A stretch of DNA of 64,000 nt, taken from contig NZ_JACHGJ010000001.1 of assembly GCF_014207565.1 (NCBI RefSeq), positions 744,001 through 808,000 on the forward strand. Reading direction: 5' to 3'. Below, piece by piece: positions 28,463-38,061 of the stretch. Within the stretch, counting starts at the first letter, position 1. Each line of letters begins with the position of its first letter. The stretch is from Spirochaeta isovalerica. Lineage in GTDB: Bacteria > Spirochaetota > Spirochaetia > DSM-2461. A program made the translations under genes and the position numbers. A model generated the notes under the pieces. The model saw only the letters and a program-made list of their open reading frames with translations. It ran no database searches and had not been told where the DNA came from.

Positions 28463-28789
28463 CTATGCCCCTTCACCGGTTAACTGCTTGAAAAGCATGG
28501 CACCGCCATCGTATAGATTTCTGTCAAATCCGGCCAGTTTAACAGCAGAAATAAAATCATCGGGAATATCTCCGCTAAGAGAAAGTTCCTTACCTTTTTT
28601 TTCCGCTTCCAGGCCGGCGGCGTGGAGCAATTGGAGGAAGGAAAGATCGACCTTTTCTACTTTGGATAGGTTTATGAGGATTTTTTCTTTTTTACTCTTA
28701 AGTGCCTGGAGCAAGGATTCTTTAACAGATTGGGCTTTTTCGATTGTTTGAGAGCCTTCAAATGTCAAGACCTGAATATTCTCTGCCAT
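28463..28789 (-). CDS. STAS-domain protein in the chemotaxis operon
   Basis: A single STAS domain of 108 aa, the fold of anti-anti-sigma factors. The loop KVDLSFLQLLHAAG corresponds to the usual D-[ST]-x-G-L segment, with a serine at the place phosphorylated in SpoIIAA-type proteins. It is the first gene of the cheA-cheB-cheY transcript and ends just before the cheA start, so a regulatory input to CheA is likely, but its partner is unknown. Start ATG 28789 has a strong GGAGG. Confidence 0.85.
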   Translation of the reverse strand: MAENIQVLTFEGSQTIEKAQSVKESLLQALKSKKEKILINLSKVEKVDLSFLQLLHAAGLEAEKKGKELSLSGDIPDDFISAVKLAGFDRNLYDGGAMLFKQLTGEGA

Positions 28790-28809
28790 ACATACCTCCG
28801 AAGTGGTTC

Positions 28810-28827
28810 GTTACAGGTCGCTGTAAC
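28810..28827. promoter_or_regulatory. Perfect inverted repeat at the start of the che transcript
   Basis: GTTACAG-GTCG-CTGTAAC: a 7-bp perfect dyad with a 4-bp centre, located about +4 to +21 from the predicted transcription start. It could be an operator or a small 5' RNA hairpin. Confidence 0.5.
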
Positions 28828-28837
28828 CCTACAGTTA

Positions 28838-28865
28838 ATTATAAGTATAATGGTTGATAAATCAA
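28838..28865 (-). promoter_or_regulatory. Promoter of the STAS-cheA-cheB-cheY operon
   Basis: Minus strand TTGATT (28865-28860), 16-bp spacer, TATAAT (28843-28838). The -10 is perfect. A leader of about 40 nt runs to ATG 28789. Confidence 0.6.
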
Positions 28866-28878
28866 ACAGGAGATAACT

Positions 28879-30684
28879 CTATATAAAAAACCCTTTATTC
28901 AGATATGTCCCGATCTGGACGGCTGATTCTATGAACCCGGCTTTGCGGCTTTTCATCAGGATTTGCATAAGCAGGATATTGCTTTTTTCGGGATTCTCCC
29001 ATTTTCTGAGCAGAACGGAATCTCCCGCAGCCAATCCGGCTTCATCAGCCGTAGTCCCGGGATACACTTTCAAAAGATTATATAGAACATTTTTATTACC
29101 TGTTCCGCGAACCCGTTCTGCATCCATTCCGAATAAAGGAACCAGAAGATTATCGAAGGCATCACGATCCAAAGCTTCCTTCATCGGATTTTCCGGCCGC
29201 TGATCCAGCGACGCGACTGCTGACCGGTTTCCTTCACCTGTCATCCATTCAATCCGCACAAGCGTACCTGTATCTTTTTTTAAAAAGAACCTCTGCAGCT
29301 CGGTTATCTTCTGATATTTTTTCCCATCCACCGATTCAATGACATCTCCCTGTTTCAATCCGATCTGGCGGGCGGGAGAACCGGGGGTAACATAAAGAAC
29401 TTCAAGCTTGCCGGACCGTTCGAACAGAGCAGCTCCCAGCCAGGAATGGATGACTTCTCCCCCGGTATAGAGATCGGCTAGAATATCTTTAACATCCGAA
29501 ACGGGAATGGCAAAATTCACTCCTTCAAACTGTTCGATTCCGGCAAACACCAGACCGATAACATCCCCGGAAGGATGAAGAAGCGGACCGCCGCTATTGC
29601 CCGGATTTATCGGCACGTCAATCTGTAAAGTATCGCCAATGCTCTGAAGCTGTCTGTTCAAAGTGGAGACAGAACCGGAAGTAAGAGTATTCTTCAACCC
29701 TCCCGGCGATCCGATAGCGTAGATTTTATCACCCGGTGCAGGATCGTAATCACGGGCAAATGAAAAAATATACTGCGGATCAACTTCGCATTTTATCAAA
29801 GCCACATCCAGTTCTTTATCCCAACCGATAACCTTTGCGGGAATCCGCTCTTCGCTATCATCGGAGAGTTTGATGAAAAGTCTGGAATACCCTTCGTATT
29901 CAGGATCGACCTCACTGGATATGACATGATAATTGGTAAGAATATGCCCTCTTGCATCGATAAAAAAACCACTTCCGATCCCCCGGTCGGGAAAACCGAT
30001 ACCGTTTTCTATGCGGATACCTCTGTTGACCCATACAGTAACAGTACCTGCAGTCATATCCTGGAAATTCGGCTTCCCACTGAGGAAACGGATAGTTTGA
30101 GGATCGGCGTTCATAGATTTCTTAACATAGTAATCAAACAGATTCTGAAGAGGACCCCTTATTTCCGCCTTAATCAGCTTCTGCTCCAGTTCAACCAGAG
30201 ATTCTTCATCCAGATCGTCAAAATCGAGATAATTGTAAAAAACGGCAACTGCAGCGCCATCCTCACCTTGATCGAAAAGACTCAATACATATTTGAAGCT
30301 CAGTTCCTTAAGAGACACTTCATCGATATAACTGTCTTCTCCGATAGCTTTAAATGAGTCATATATACTGATAGCTTTCCGATAGTCTTTCTCTTCCAGA
30401 GCCTGTCTGTAGGATTCTTCCATTTTGCTCAGAGCCAATGGATAAAGAGAACGGACATCTTCATATTCAGACTGATCTTCGGGAGCGGAGAGAATGTATT
30501 GCAAGGCTTTGGACGGAGCCCCTTCATCAATTAGGGAGTGAATTGTTTCGAGGTTTTTTTCTTTTAGAATTTCCTCGATCTCCATTTCGCTTAATGCGTC
30601 TTTCTCAAAAGGTCCTGGAAGAGAACTGCAACTGACAAAGAAAAAAAGAATCAGGATTGAAGAGTATGATATTTTTTTAAACAT
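28879..30684 (-). CDS. HtrA-like serine protease, lipoprotein, two PDZ domains
   Basis: The N-terminus MFKKISYSSILILFFFVSCSS ends in a lipobox (FVSC), so the protein is probably lipid-anchored. About 190 helical residues follow, resembling TPR-like repeats, then a trypsin-like domain with its triad in TNYHVISS (H), ELDVALIK (D) and PGNSGGPLL (S). Two PDZ-like regions follow: VTPGSPARQIGLKQGDVI and, more degenerate, VYPGTTADEAGLAAGDS. At 601 aa it is larger than normal HtrA because of the N-terminal domain. It is the last gene of the long nadC-led run. Confidence 0.85.
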   Translation of the reverse strand: MFKKISYSSILILFFFVSCSSLPGPFEKDALSEMEIEEILKEKNLETIHSLIDEGAPSKALQYILSAPEDQSEYEDVRSLYPLALSKMEESYRQALEEKDYRKAISIYDSFKAIGEDSYIDEVSLKELSFKYVLSLFDQGEDGAAVAVFYNYLDFDDLDEESLVELEQKLIKAEIRGPLQNLFDYYVKKSMNADPQTIRFLSGKPNFQDMTAGTVTVWVNRGIRIENGIGFPDRGIGSGFFIDARGHILTNYHVISSEVDPEYEGYSRLFIKLSDDSEERIPAKVIGWDKELDVALIKCEVDPQYIFSFARDYDPAPGDKIYAIGSPGGLKNTLTSGSVSTLNRQLQSIGDTLQIDVPINPGNSGGPLLHPSGDVIGLVFAGIEQFEGVNFAIPVSDVKDILADLYTGGEVIHSWLGAALFERSGKLEVLYVTPGSPARQIGLKQGDVIESVDGKKYQKITELQRFFLKKDTGTLVRIEWMTGEGNRSAVASLDQRPENPMKEALDRDAFDNLLVPLFGMDAERVRGTGNKNVLYNLLKVYPGTTADEAGLAAGDSVLLRKWENPEKSNILLMQILMKSRKAGFIESAVQIGTYLNKGFFI

Positions 30685-30692
30685 ATATTTCC

Positions 30693-32309
30693 CTAGTTAT
30701 TGCCAAACCAGAAATTTTCAAAGGAAAAGTTCCAGGAATAGAGATCATTTTGAATAAAAGAATTCTCAGATCCCGGATCACTGAAATACACTTCACCATC
30801 AGAGGATTGTATATGCTGCGCATCGGGAAGAAAATCTTCATCAAAATCCCAGCTTTTAATCTGAAGGACAGACCAGTCCTCTATATATTCCGGTTTACCA
30901 TTATTATTCCAGTCTATCGCGATTCCGCTTAGTTTTCCATCTTCATAATACTCAAAAATATCGACAAAATCATCATTATTGAGATCTTTTCGTCCAGCTT
31001 GAGGCAACCATGCCGCAATATCCAGGAAATAACTGAAAGTGCCGTCACCCAGCGTGTCTTCCCTGATGCCTGCAAGCTCTCCGTTCCGGAAACTGTATTC
31101 TCTGAAAATGCTATTGCTTTCGGGAAAATACTCCACCATCAGATAAGACATGGCTACCAGATCCGATTCGCCCAGCCCCTTTTCATCAGCATACAATGAC
31201 CGCTCTTCATTATACTTCCAGCTGAAGCTGTCGAGCTCTTCTATAGGGGTATACGCCGTGCCGGGATACACTTTATATGTTCTTCTTTTATTGTCTTTAT
31301 AGTAATCAACGGTATCGAGGTAGGGATAATTGGAATAGGAGAATTCGAAACCGCTGCTTCCATTGTTTATATAGATATTCGAAGGCGTCCCATTATCGAA
31401 TTTTACTGATAAATCCGTGATATTATCCTGATCGGGATCGCTGAGATAGGTTATGAGAGAACCGGTTACAGTTACTATTTCGTCGGAAATCCCGTCAAAA
31501 TTGTAATCTCCGAAATAGACACCATCTGTCAGGTTGTCGGTTCCGTAGGAACGGATCATAAGATTCCGGCTGTTATTAATAGCGTCATCTTCCTCGCGGC
31601 TACCGCTTTCCAGGGCAAAAAAACCTGTTTCTCCGAAAATTTCTTTATAGAGTGAAAGAAGCTCATTTTTATGAGAACCGGAGTCATCAAGAATCAGCTG
31701 CTGAAAAACAACTTCATCATTGTCATCATACTCAATCCTGTGAAGGGCCATGCGAAGCTTTTCCCTGTAATCGTTCTGCCTGTCAGATCGCATGAGATAC
31801 AAAAGAGCTTTCAGTTTATAGGGGTTTTTCATATAGACTTCAGCTGCCAGATTCCGGCTGTAATCAATCATTCCCCTCCTGAAAGCAGCATCGGAAACCT
31901 TTAAAAGGATTTCCTGATCTTTCTCAAAGATATCCTTCTTCTCTTCGAAGAAATCCAGAACGTCTTTATAGGATGATGTAATATTGAGAAGATTGAGGTA
32001 CCTGGTGTACAAATCATAATAATAATCCGTGTAGACTTCAGTCAAATCTATACTTTTGCGGTACAGCTCAATGGATTTTAAACGATCCCCCTGCTCCTCT
32101 CTTAAAATTCCGGCCAGATACCAGGTCTCGGGTATAAGAGATGAGAAAACCATAGCGCGGGAAACATATTCATCGGCCAGAGAGAGATTTCCTCTGTCAT
32201 AAAAATAAAAGGCCTCGTTTGTATATAGTTCTGCAAGCTCCCGGTCGACTTCTCCATACAGAAAAGCAGTCGCGGCGAGAAGCAGGAGACAGAAAATTGT
32301 TTTCTTCAA
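30693..32309 (-). CDS. Exported TPR protein with repeated acidic D-x-N-x-D loops, 538 aa
   Basis: A signal peptide (about 1-19) is followed by TPR-type repeats (about 20-190). The C-terminal half contains several calcium-loop-like motifs, DYNFDGISDE, DPDQDNITDL, DLNNDDFVDI, DWNNNGKPEY and DFDEDFLPDA, spaced as in FG-GAP/VCBS or dockerin-like repeats. Function is not recognised; an envelope or surface binding role is inferred. Start is TTG 32309, with GGAG rather far upstream. The gene sits between ftsH and the lipoprotein protease with gaps of 6 and 8 nt, so the three are co-expressed. Confidence 0.78.
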   Translation of the reverse strand: MKKTIFCLLLLAATAFLYGEVDRELAELYTNEAFYFYDRGNLSLADEYVSRAMVFSSLIPETWYLAGILREEQGDRLKSIELYRKSIDLTEVYTDYYYDLYTRYLNLLNITSSYKDVLDFFEEKKDIFEKDQEILLKVSDAAFRRGMIDYSRNLAAEVYMKNPYKLKALLYLMRSDRQNDYREKLRMALHRIEYDDNDEVVFQQLILDDSGSHKNELLSLYKEIFGETGFFALESGSREEDDAINNSRNLMIRSYGTDNLTDGVYFGDYNFDGISDEIVTVTGSLITYLSDPDQDNITDLSVKFDNGTPSNIYINNGSSGFEFSYSNYPYLDTVDYYKDNKRRTYKVYPGTAYTPIEELDSFSWKYNEERSLYADEKGLGESDLVAMSYLMVEYFPESNSIFREYSFRNGELAGIREDTLGDGTFSYFLDIAAWLPQAGRKDLNNDDFVDIFEYYEDGKLSGIAIDWNNNGKPEYIEDWSVLQIKSWDFDEDFLPDAQHIQSSDGEVYFSDPGSENSFIQNDLYSWNFSFENFWFGNN

Positions 32310-32315
32310 AACGGT

Positions 32316-34172
32316 TTACTTCTCTCCATTTAAAGGTATTTCGAGCAGTTCTCTAATTTCCTTATCGTCAAGAGTTTCCTTCTCCAGAAGTATTTCCGTT
32401 AATCTTTCCAGTTCATCGCGATGCTTTTTGAGTAAAGTCCTGACTTCATCAAGAGAGCTTTGCAGAATTCTTTTTATTTCCCGGTCTATCAATGAAGCCG
32501 TTTGATCGGAATAATCCTTGTGCTGGGCGATTTCTTTTCCGATAAAGATCGGTTCATCATTCTGTCCATAGGAAACAGGTCCCAGTTCCGCGCTCATACC
32601 CCAATCGCAAACCATTTTCCTTGCCAGATCCGTCGCCTGCTCCAAATCGTTCTGGGCTCCCGATGATGTTTCGCCATAGATCAGCTCTTCAGCTGCAAAT
32701 CCTCCGTAACAGATTTTTATTCTGTCATAAATCCAGCCGCTACTTCGGGAATATTTATCCTCTTCCGGCAGAGAGAATGTAACACCGAGTGCCCGTCCTC
32801 TCGGAATAATGGTAACTTTATGGATAGGATCGGCATTTTTCAGATAATAGTGCAGGAGAGCGTGTCCAGCTTCATGGTAGGCGGTCATTTTTCTTTCCGC
32901 ATCGGAGAAAACTCTCGACGTTCTGGCTACTCCCATCAGGACTTTATCACTCGCCTCTTCAAAATCCACCATTTCAACCAGCTCTTTTTTTCTTCTTGCC
33001 GCAAAAAGAGCCGCTTCATTGACGATATTGGCTATATCGGCGCCTGATGACCCGGGAGTGGCTCTTGCGATAATGTTCAAATCAACAGAATCACCGAGAT
33101 TGATTTTGCGGGAGTGTATTTTCAGAATCGCTTCCCGTTCTTTCACATCGGGAAGATCGACAACCACCTGCCTGTCAAAACGACCCGGTCTCAGGAGCGC
33201 CGGATCGAGAACATCGGGCCTGTTCGTCGCCGCGATAATGATAACCCCTTCCTGAGTATCGAAACCGTCCATTTCTACAAGAAGCTGATTGAGAGTCTGC
33301 TCCCTTTCGTCATGACCGCCCCCATAGCCGGCGCCTCTGGTTCTCCCTACAGCATCAATTTCATCAATGAACAGAATACAGGGCGCGTTCTTCCGGCCCG
33401 TTTCAAAAAGGTCGCGCACTCTGCTGGCACCTACCCCGACAAACATCTCGACGAAATCGGAACCGGACATATGGAAAAAAGCGACTCCCGCTTCTCCGGC
33501 AACAGCTTTCGCCAGCAGCGTTTTGCCCGTACCGGGACTCCCTACGAGCAATACGCCTTTCGGGATTTTTGCACCGATACTTGTGAATCGGGTTGGATTT
33601 TTGAGAAATTCGACAACTTCCTGAAGCTCGTATTTCGCTTCCAGTTGTCCCGCGACATCAGTGAAGGTTATGGGATTGTTATCCTTCTCATACTTACGGG
33701 CTTTGCTTTTGCCGAAGGAGAAAGCCTTTCCTCCTCCCGATCCTCCCTGAACGGACCTGAACATCCACCAGATGAAAACAAACATTAATAGCCAGGGAAG
33801 GATCTGCATGACAATTGTGCCGATTCCGATTTTCTGGGCACCTCCGGAAACCTCGACCCCCTTATCTTTGACGTCTTCCATCAATTGTTCATCGTAATAG
33901 GGAATTTTCGTTTTAAAGGAAGTAACAGCTCCGGTACGGTCTACAAAAGTGCCGAATATTTCACGCTGGTCAAGAATTTCAATTTCACGGACATTCCCCT
34001 GACCCAGCTGCTGATAAAAAAGAGAATAAGATATTTCATTTATGGTAGATGTATCGGAAAAAGAAAAAACAAAGAGGAAAAGGGTTACGAGAGAAAATAG
34101 AAAAAAGAGGGCATACTTATTGTTATTATCAAAAAAATCATTGGGATCTTTATTGTTTTTATCATCGTTCAT
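32316..34172 (-). CDS. ftsH: ATP-dependent zinc metalloprotease FtsH
   Basis: Membrane-bound AAA+ protease for quality control. Two transmembrane helices (about 20-40 and 118-138) flank a short periplasmic domain. The AAA domain has Walker [10 protein letters not shown], Walker [13 protein letters not shown], and the second region of homology [20 protein letters not shown]. The zinc site HEAGH and a downstream aspartate are intact. At 618 aa it is full length. The start follows TGAGGTGA. The order tilS-ftsH matches Borrelia as I recall it. Confidence 0.97.
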   Translation of the reverse strand: MNDDKNNKDPNDFFDNNNKYALFFLFSLVTLFLFVFSFSDTSTINEISYSLFYQQLGQGNVREIEILDQREIFGTFVDRTGAVTSFKTKIPYYDEQLMEDVKDKGVEVSGGAQKIGIGTIVMQILPWLLMFVFIWWMFRSVQGGSGGGKAFSFGKSKARKYEKDNNPITFTDVAGQLEAKYELQEVVEFLKNPTRFTSIGAKIPKGVLLVGSPGTGKTLLAKAVAGEAGVAFFHMSGSDFVEMFVGVGASRVRDLFETGRKNAPCILFIDEIDAVGRTRGAGYGGGHDEREQTLNQLLVEMDGFDTQEGVIIIAATNRPDVLDPALLRPGRFDRQVVVDLPDVKEREAILKIHSRKINLGDSVDLNIIARATPGSSGADIANIVNEAALFAARRKKELVEMVDFEEASDKVLMGVARTSRVFSDAERKMTAYHEAGHALLHYYLKNADPIHKVTIIPRGRALGVTFSLPEEDKYSRSSGWIYDRIKICYGGFAAEELIYGETSSGAQNDLEQATDLARKMVCDWGMSAELGPVSYGQNDEPIFIGKEIAQHKDYSDQTASLIDREIKRILQSSLDEVRTLLKKHRDELERLTEILLEKETLDDKEIRELLEIPLNGEK

Positions 34173-34197
34173 AAGTCGGTCTCACCTCAAATTTACT

Positions 34198-35568
34198 TTA
34201 CGTTTCTTTTCCTACCTCTAAGTATAATATATTAAATTTTTCCGGCGCATTCATTTTTTTCTTACGGTGGATGTTTCTGAAACCCGCCAGCTCTCCCAAA
34301 ACGGCTACAACTCCTAGAGGATCTTCAATGACGGGAACCAGAGATCGTTCAGACATTTCGATGCCCCATTGTCTGAAAAGTTCTTTTATCTTTCGATTCC
34401 CCTGCTCAGTTTCGATGCTGTCTCCTTCTACCGCCGACCGGAAAAATACCGGAGAATTTTCTACAGTCAATAAAGGGATCCCTTCTTTAAAATGACGCCG
34501 TATCCGATACTTATTCGCAACAAAGGTCTGCTCATGGGAAATAACATGAAAATAACCACGTTCCATGCCTTCATCGACCCGCATAATCAGTCTGCCGGCC
34601 TGACATTCAATCAGAACGCCATGAGCCCGGGAATAAACTTTTCCTGAAGTCAAACTCCCCTTTAAAAAAGGATGAAAAAAGCCTGAAGGAAGACGATAGC
34701 CTTTCGTATCTCCGGGAAAAATCCGGTCGAAAAGCCTGTAAAGGATTTTTCTGCGAACGAAAGCATTGCATTCATTGAAAGACTCGATGTCCACCGAAAC
34801 CTTATTATTTTCCGAAACAATAACCATCTCTTCGCTCTTTTTTTCAAAATGGCTATCAAGATCTGTAAAGAGCTTTTCCTGTTTCAGCAGCGCTTTTTCC
34901 ATTCCCGGAAAAATATCTTCCAGAACAGGGACAAGTTTATTACGGACTTTGTTTCTCAGGTAATCACTTTCAGCGTTTGAGGGATCAAAACACCAATCCT
35001 GCCCGATATCATGAAGATAAGCGAGAATCTCGCTTTTCCGGATATGGATTAAAGGCCTTAGAATAGGATCATTTCTATGGGGGATTCCCTTTAAACCGGC
35101 TGTTCCGTTACCCTGGAAGAAACGGGTTATAATCGTCTCGAACTGGTCATCAAGATTATGACCCAAGAGCAGACAGGATTTGTCAAACTGCTTCAGAACA
35201 GATGAAAAATGAGAATATCGGTATTCTCTGGCAACCTCTTCAGTGCTCCTCTGTTCTAGAGAAGAAAGGGATTTAATCTTTCCAGGAGGAATTCCTTTTA
35301 CAAATAAGGGGACATGATACTTTTCCGAGAGGTTTCTGACAAACTGATCTTCCCGATCGAGCTCGCTCTTCTCCCTCATGCCATGATTTACATATGCGGC
35401 TCCGATGCCTACTGATAGTTGATCACGCAGTGAAACCATAGCCCGGAACAAAGCTGTTGAATCCGGACCTCCGGATAGGGCCACCAGGCACATGGTCCCT
35501 TCTTCAATTTTATGATTTCTGAGAAAAACCAGAACTTTTTCAGGAAGGTTTTTTTCTGTTGAGCTCAT
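34198..35568 (-). CDS. tilS: tRNA(Ile)-lysidine synthase
   Basis: Converts C34 of the CAU-anticodon tRNA-Ile to lysidine so that it reads AUA. The PP-loop motif SGGPDST is near residues 29-35, followed by YVNHGMR and GHNLDDQFET, all diagnostic of TilS. The C-terminal TilS substrate-binding domain is present, giving 456 aa. ATG 35568 has AAGGTGATGA upstream and overlaps the 3' end of pth by 29 nt. Confidence 0.95.
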   Translation of the reverse strand: MSSTEKNLPEKVLVFLRNHKIEEGTMCLVALSGGPDSTALFRAMVSLRDQLSVGIGAAYVNHGMREKSELDREDQFVRNLSEKYHVPLFVKGIPPGKIKSLSSLEQRSTEEVAREYRYSHFSSVLKQFDKSCLLLGHNLDDQFETIITRFFQGNGTAGLKGIPHRNDPILRPLIHIRKSEILAYLHDIGQDWCFDPSNAESDYLRNKVRNKLVPVLEDIFPGMEKALLKQEKLFTDLDSHFEKKSEEMVIVSENNKVSVDIESFNECNAFVRRKILYRLFDRIFPGDTKGYRLPSGFFHPFLKGSLTSGKVYSRAHGVLIECQAGRLIMRVDEGMERGYFHVISHEQTFVANKYRIRRHFKEGIPLLTVENSPVFFRSAVEGDSIETEQGNRKIKELFRQWGIEMSERSLVPVIEDPLGVVAVLGELAGFRNIHRKKKMNAPEKFNILYLEVGKET

Positions 35569-36118
35569 TCATCACCTTATCAAGTTTATCATCGCAGATC
35601 TCGAGAACCGCTTTGGCACAGGCCCGGTATGAATCTCCGTACAAAGGCCATTCCTGCTCATCGGGATCTCCGATAACATAATCCCTGACGAGATCACGAT
35701 GGCCGGGATGGCCGATCCCGATAAATATCCTCATATATTCAGAACTTTCAAGAACACCGCTGATAGATTTCAGGCCATTGTGCGCCGCAGGCGAACCTTT
35801 TAGCTTAAATTTACACCGTCCCGGAGGAAGATCGAGATTGTCGCAGAGAACCAGCAGGTTTTCTCTTTTCATTTTAAATTTTTTCAAAAGATCCGGAAAT
35901 ATATTTCCTGAAAGATTCATATAGGTGAGAGGTTTGACAAGAACAATTCTGTTCCCTTTGTACTCTGAATAACAGTAAAGATAAGGTTTCAAAAACCTTT
36001 TTTTGTAAGAAAGATCAAGCTCCCTGGACAGGAGCTCGACAACTTTGTAACCGACATTATGCCGGTTGTTTTCATATTTCCGGCCTGGATTACCCAGGCC
36101 GATAACTAGCAGATCCAG
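35540..36118 (-). CDS. pth: Peptidyl-tRNA hydrolase with a non-standard start codon
   Basis: Recycles peptidyl-tRNA. GLGNPGRKYENNRHNVGY contains the catalytic histidine, and KPLTYMNLSG, LPPGRCKFKLKGSPAAHNGLKSI and GIGHPG follow in the usual order. The frame between the rplY stop TAG (36124-36122) and GLGNPG reads TTT CTG GAT CTG CTA GTT ATC and has no ATG, GTG or TTG. Translation therefore probably starts at CTG 36118 (192 aa) or CTG 36112 (190 aa); both give normal family length. The first TTG in frame (35992) would remove the active site. It overlaps tilS at its 3' end. Confidence 0.9.
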   Translation of the reverse strand: MDLLVIGLGNPGRKYENNRHNVGYKVVELLSRELDLSYKKRFLKPYLYCYSEYKGNRIVLVKPLTYMNLSGNIFPDLLKKFKMKRENLLVLCDNLDLPPGRCKFKLKGSPAAHNGLKSISGVLESSEYMRIFIGIGHPGHRDLVRDYVIGDPDEQEWPLYGDSYRACAKAVLEICDDKLDKVMNELNRKKPS

Positions 36119-36121
36119 AAA

Positions 36122-36730
36122 CTACTCTTCTTCTCCGGCAACAACTTCTTCTTCATCTTCTTCAGTTGAAGCTGCAGTTGTTCCCTTGGGATGATTAACA
36201 ACAACGATTGTCTGGTTCTCGGAAGCCATGATTGTCACACCGCTGATACCAGCGATATCTCCAACGTGAATGGAATGTCCGACGTCGAGACCGTCGAGGT
36301 TGACTTCAATCTGTTCGGGAAGGTCTTTGGGAAGACATTCAACTTCGACTTCAGAAATTTTCTGAACGAGGATACCGCCTTCTTTCACTCCGGGAGAGTT
36401 TCCTGTAAGGACTACAGGAACGTGTGTTTTCAGTTTTTTCCCTTTTTCAATTTCGTAGAAATCGAGATGGTCAATTCTGCTTCTTACAATATCTTCCTGG
36501 AAATCTTTGATAAGAACTTCACAGGAGTCCTTACCGAAATCGAGAGTAATGATTGTATTTTCAGAAATCGTTTTGAATTTCTTGGTAAATTCTCTTTCAT
36601 TTACAGTGATGTTTCTGTTGTCGTGCGCACCATAAATAACTGCAGGGATTTTTCCTTCACTTCTCATTCTACCGGCCGGTCCCTTACCGAACTCGTTACG
36701 AAGCTCAACGGAAAGAGTCTTATGCTCCAT
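36122..36730 (-). CDS. rplY: 50S ribosomal protein L25 (Ctc/TL5 type)
   Basis: 5S rRNA-binding protein. The L25 domain (about 1-95: LRNEFGKGPAGRMRSEGKIPAVIYG) is followed by the TL5 C-terminal beta domain (about 96-185: VPVVLTGNSPGVKEGG) and a very acidic tail, giving 202 aa as in the long general-stress form. AAGGAG precedes ATG 36730. It lies between tRNA-Gln and pth in the spoVG-rplY-pth-tilS-ftsH block. Confidence 0.95.
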   Translation of the reverse strand: MEHKTLSVELRNEFGKGPAGRMRSEGKIPAVIYGAHDNRNITVNEREFTKKFKTISENTIITLDFGKDSCEVLIKDFQEDIVRSRIDHLDFYEIEKGKKLKTHVPVVLTGNSPGVKEGGILVQKISEVEVECLPKDLPEQIEVNLDGLDVGHSIHVGDIAGISGVTIMASENQTIVVVNHPKGTTAASTEEDEEEVVAGEEE

Positions 36731-36770
36731 TTATTTCTCCTTAGTACCTACTAATAATACTTTTTCAGAT

Positions 36771-36842
36771 CTTGGACGGCAGGATTCGAACCTGCGAATG
36801 CCGGGATCAAAACCCGGTGGCTTACCGCTTGCCGACGTCCAA
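36771..36842 (-). tRNA. tRNA-Gln (UUG) embedded in the spoVG-rplY operon
   Basis: A 72-nt cloverleaf on the minus strand: acceptor TTGGACG/CGTCCAA, D arm GGC-AAGCGGTAA-GCC, anticodon stem CCGGG/CCCGG with loop TTTTGAT (anticodon TTG), T arm GCAGG-TTCGAAT-CCTGC, discriminator G. CCA is not encoded. It lies 13 nt after spoVG and 40 nt before rplY with no terminator between, so it is probably cut out of the operon transcript. Confidence 0.95.
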
Positions 36843-36855
36843 ATACATCTTTTAT

Positions 36856-37137
36856 TTATTCATCAGCAGGAACTTCGTCCGAGTCTCCGATTTTATTGTA
36901 CTCATCAAGGATCCGGTCCTGTAATACAGCCCTGAAATCCGTATTGATGGGATGAGCAACGTCTTTGTATTCACCGTTTTTTGTACGCCTGCTGGGCATA
37001 GCGATGAAAATGCCGTTCTCACCTTCGATCACCTTCACATTATGAACCACAAAGGATTCATCAAAAGTAACCGTTACATAAGCTTTCAGTTTTCCGTCAG
37101 CATTAACTTTGCGTATGCGGATGTCAGTAATATCCAT
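36856..37137 (-). CDS. spoVG: SpoVG family regulator
   Basis: A 93-aa site-specific nucleic-acid-binding regulator. [26 protein letters not shown] and the [18 protein letters not shown] segment are typical; the [10 protein letters not shown] helix is the DNA-contacting region in characterised homologues. I use ATG 37137, which follows GGAGGAGCAG; an in-frame ATG-like extension upstream of 30 nt lacks a ribosome site. SpoVG in Borrelia also lies next to the L25 gene. Confidence 0.95.
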   Translation of the reverse strand: MDITDIRIRKVNADGKLKAYVTVTFDESFVVHNVKVIEGENGIFIAMPSRRTKNGEYKDVAHPINTDFRAVLQDRILDEYNKIGDSDEVPADE

Positions 37138-37167
37138 CTGCTCCTCCTTCCGCTGTTTAAGTTGCAA

Positions 37168-38061
37168 TTAACTAAATTGTAATGCAGCAACCATAGCAGT
37201 ATCAAGTGGATTTGCAAATATCATTCTACCGAATGATTCTGAAAGCTTTTCCGAAGCGGAAACGCAGTCTTCCTGCCTGCTGAAAATGCCGAACATAACA
37301 CTTCCGCTACCGGACATTCCTGCAAAATCAGCGTTAGAATAATAAAAAAGATTCACAATATGCTCAAGTACATTGTGCTCTTTTTTTAAACAATTAAGGA
37401 AACTATTGTGAAACTTCCACCGGGATATCTCTCCCTCTCTGTACATTTTAAGAACTTCATCCTCTGAAAGGGGGTATACGGGCTTGTGTTTCTCTCTAAA
37501 CCTGGCAAGTGCATTAAATGCCTGTCCGGTATTAATGCTGAAATCCGGTACAACAAGCAGTAGAAAATAATCAGTTCGTGGCTCTATCGGCTCGAGGTAT
37601 TCTCCTCTTCCCCTTACAAGGGCGGCGGGAGAGCCCAGAAAGAAGGGAACATCGCTGCCCAGAGAAGCCCCCAGATCGAATATTTCATCCCGGGGGATTG
37701 TGATACCGGAAAGAGATTCCAGCGCTCTGAGAACCGCTGCGGCATTGCCCGAGCCCCCTCCCAGACCGCCGCCCTGAGGAATGTTCTTTACGATTCTGAT
37801 ATGAACCGGTTCAGAATAGCCGGTTGCCCGACGGAAAAGAGTCACGGCTTTGTACATGAGATTGTCCTGAACGGGGAAATCGAATGGTCCGTCGATTGAA
37901 CACGTCCCGCCATTGCTTCCTTCCCGGATTTCTATATGATCGTACAGGGAAATCATCTGAAAAACAGAAAAAAGATCATGAAAACCGTCTTCCCGTCTGT
38001 CGAAAATGTCGAGATGCAGATTTATTTTGGCCGGAGAATCGATTCGTACGATTTTACTCAC
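37168..38061 (-). CDS. ispE: 4-diphosphocytidyl-2-C-methyl-D-erythritol kinase
   Basis: Fourth step of the MEP isoprenoid pathway. GHMP-kinase features: SPAKINLHL at the N-terminus, the ATP loop PQGGGLGGGSGNAAA and the C-terminal GMSGSGSVMFG motif. GTG 38061 is chosen since AGGAG lies 7 nt upstream; it gives 297 aa and overlaps the nadB 3' end by 8 nt. The upstream in-frame extension to 38121 lies inside nadB and is unlikely. Confidence 0.94.
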   Translation of the reverse strand: MSKIVRIDSPAKINLHLDIFDRREDGFHDLFSVFQMISLYDHIEIREGSNGGTCSIDGPFDFPVQDNLMYKAVTLFRRATGYSEPVHIRIVKNIPQGGGLGGGSGNAAAVLRALESLSGITIPRDEIFDLGASLGSDVPFFLGSPAALVRGRGEYLEPIEPRTDYFLLLVVPDFSINTGQAFNALARFREKHKPVYPLSEDEVLKMYREGEISRWKFHNSFLNCLKKEHNVLEHIVNLFYYSNADFAGMSGSGSVMFGIFSRQEDCVSASEKLSESFGRMIFANPLDTAMVAALQFS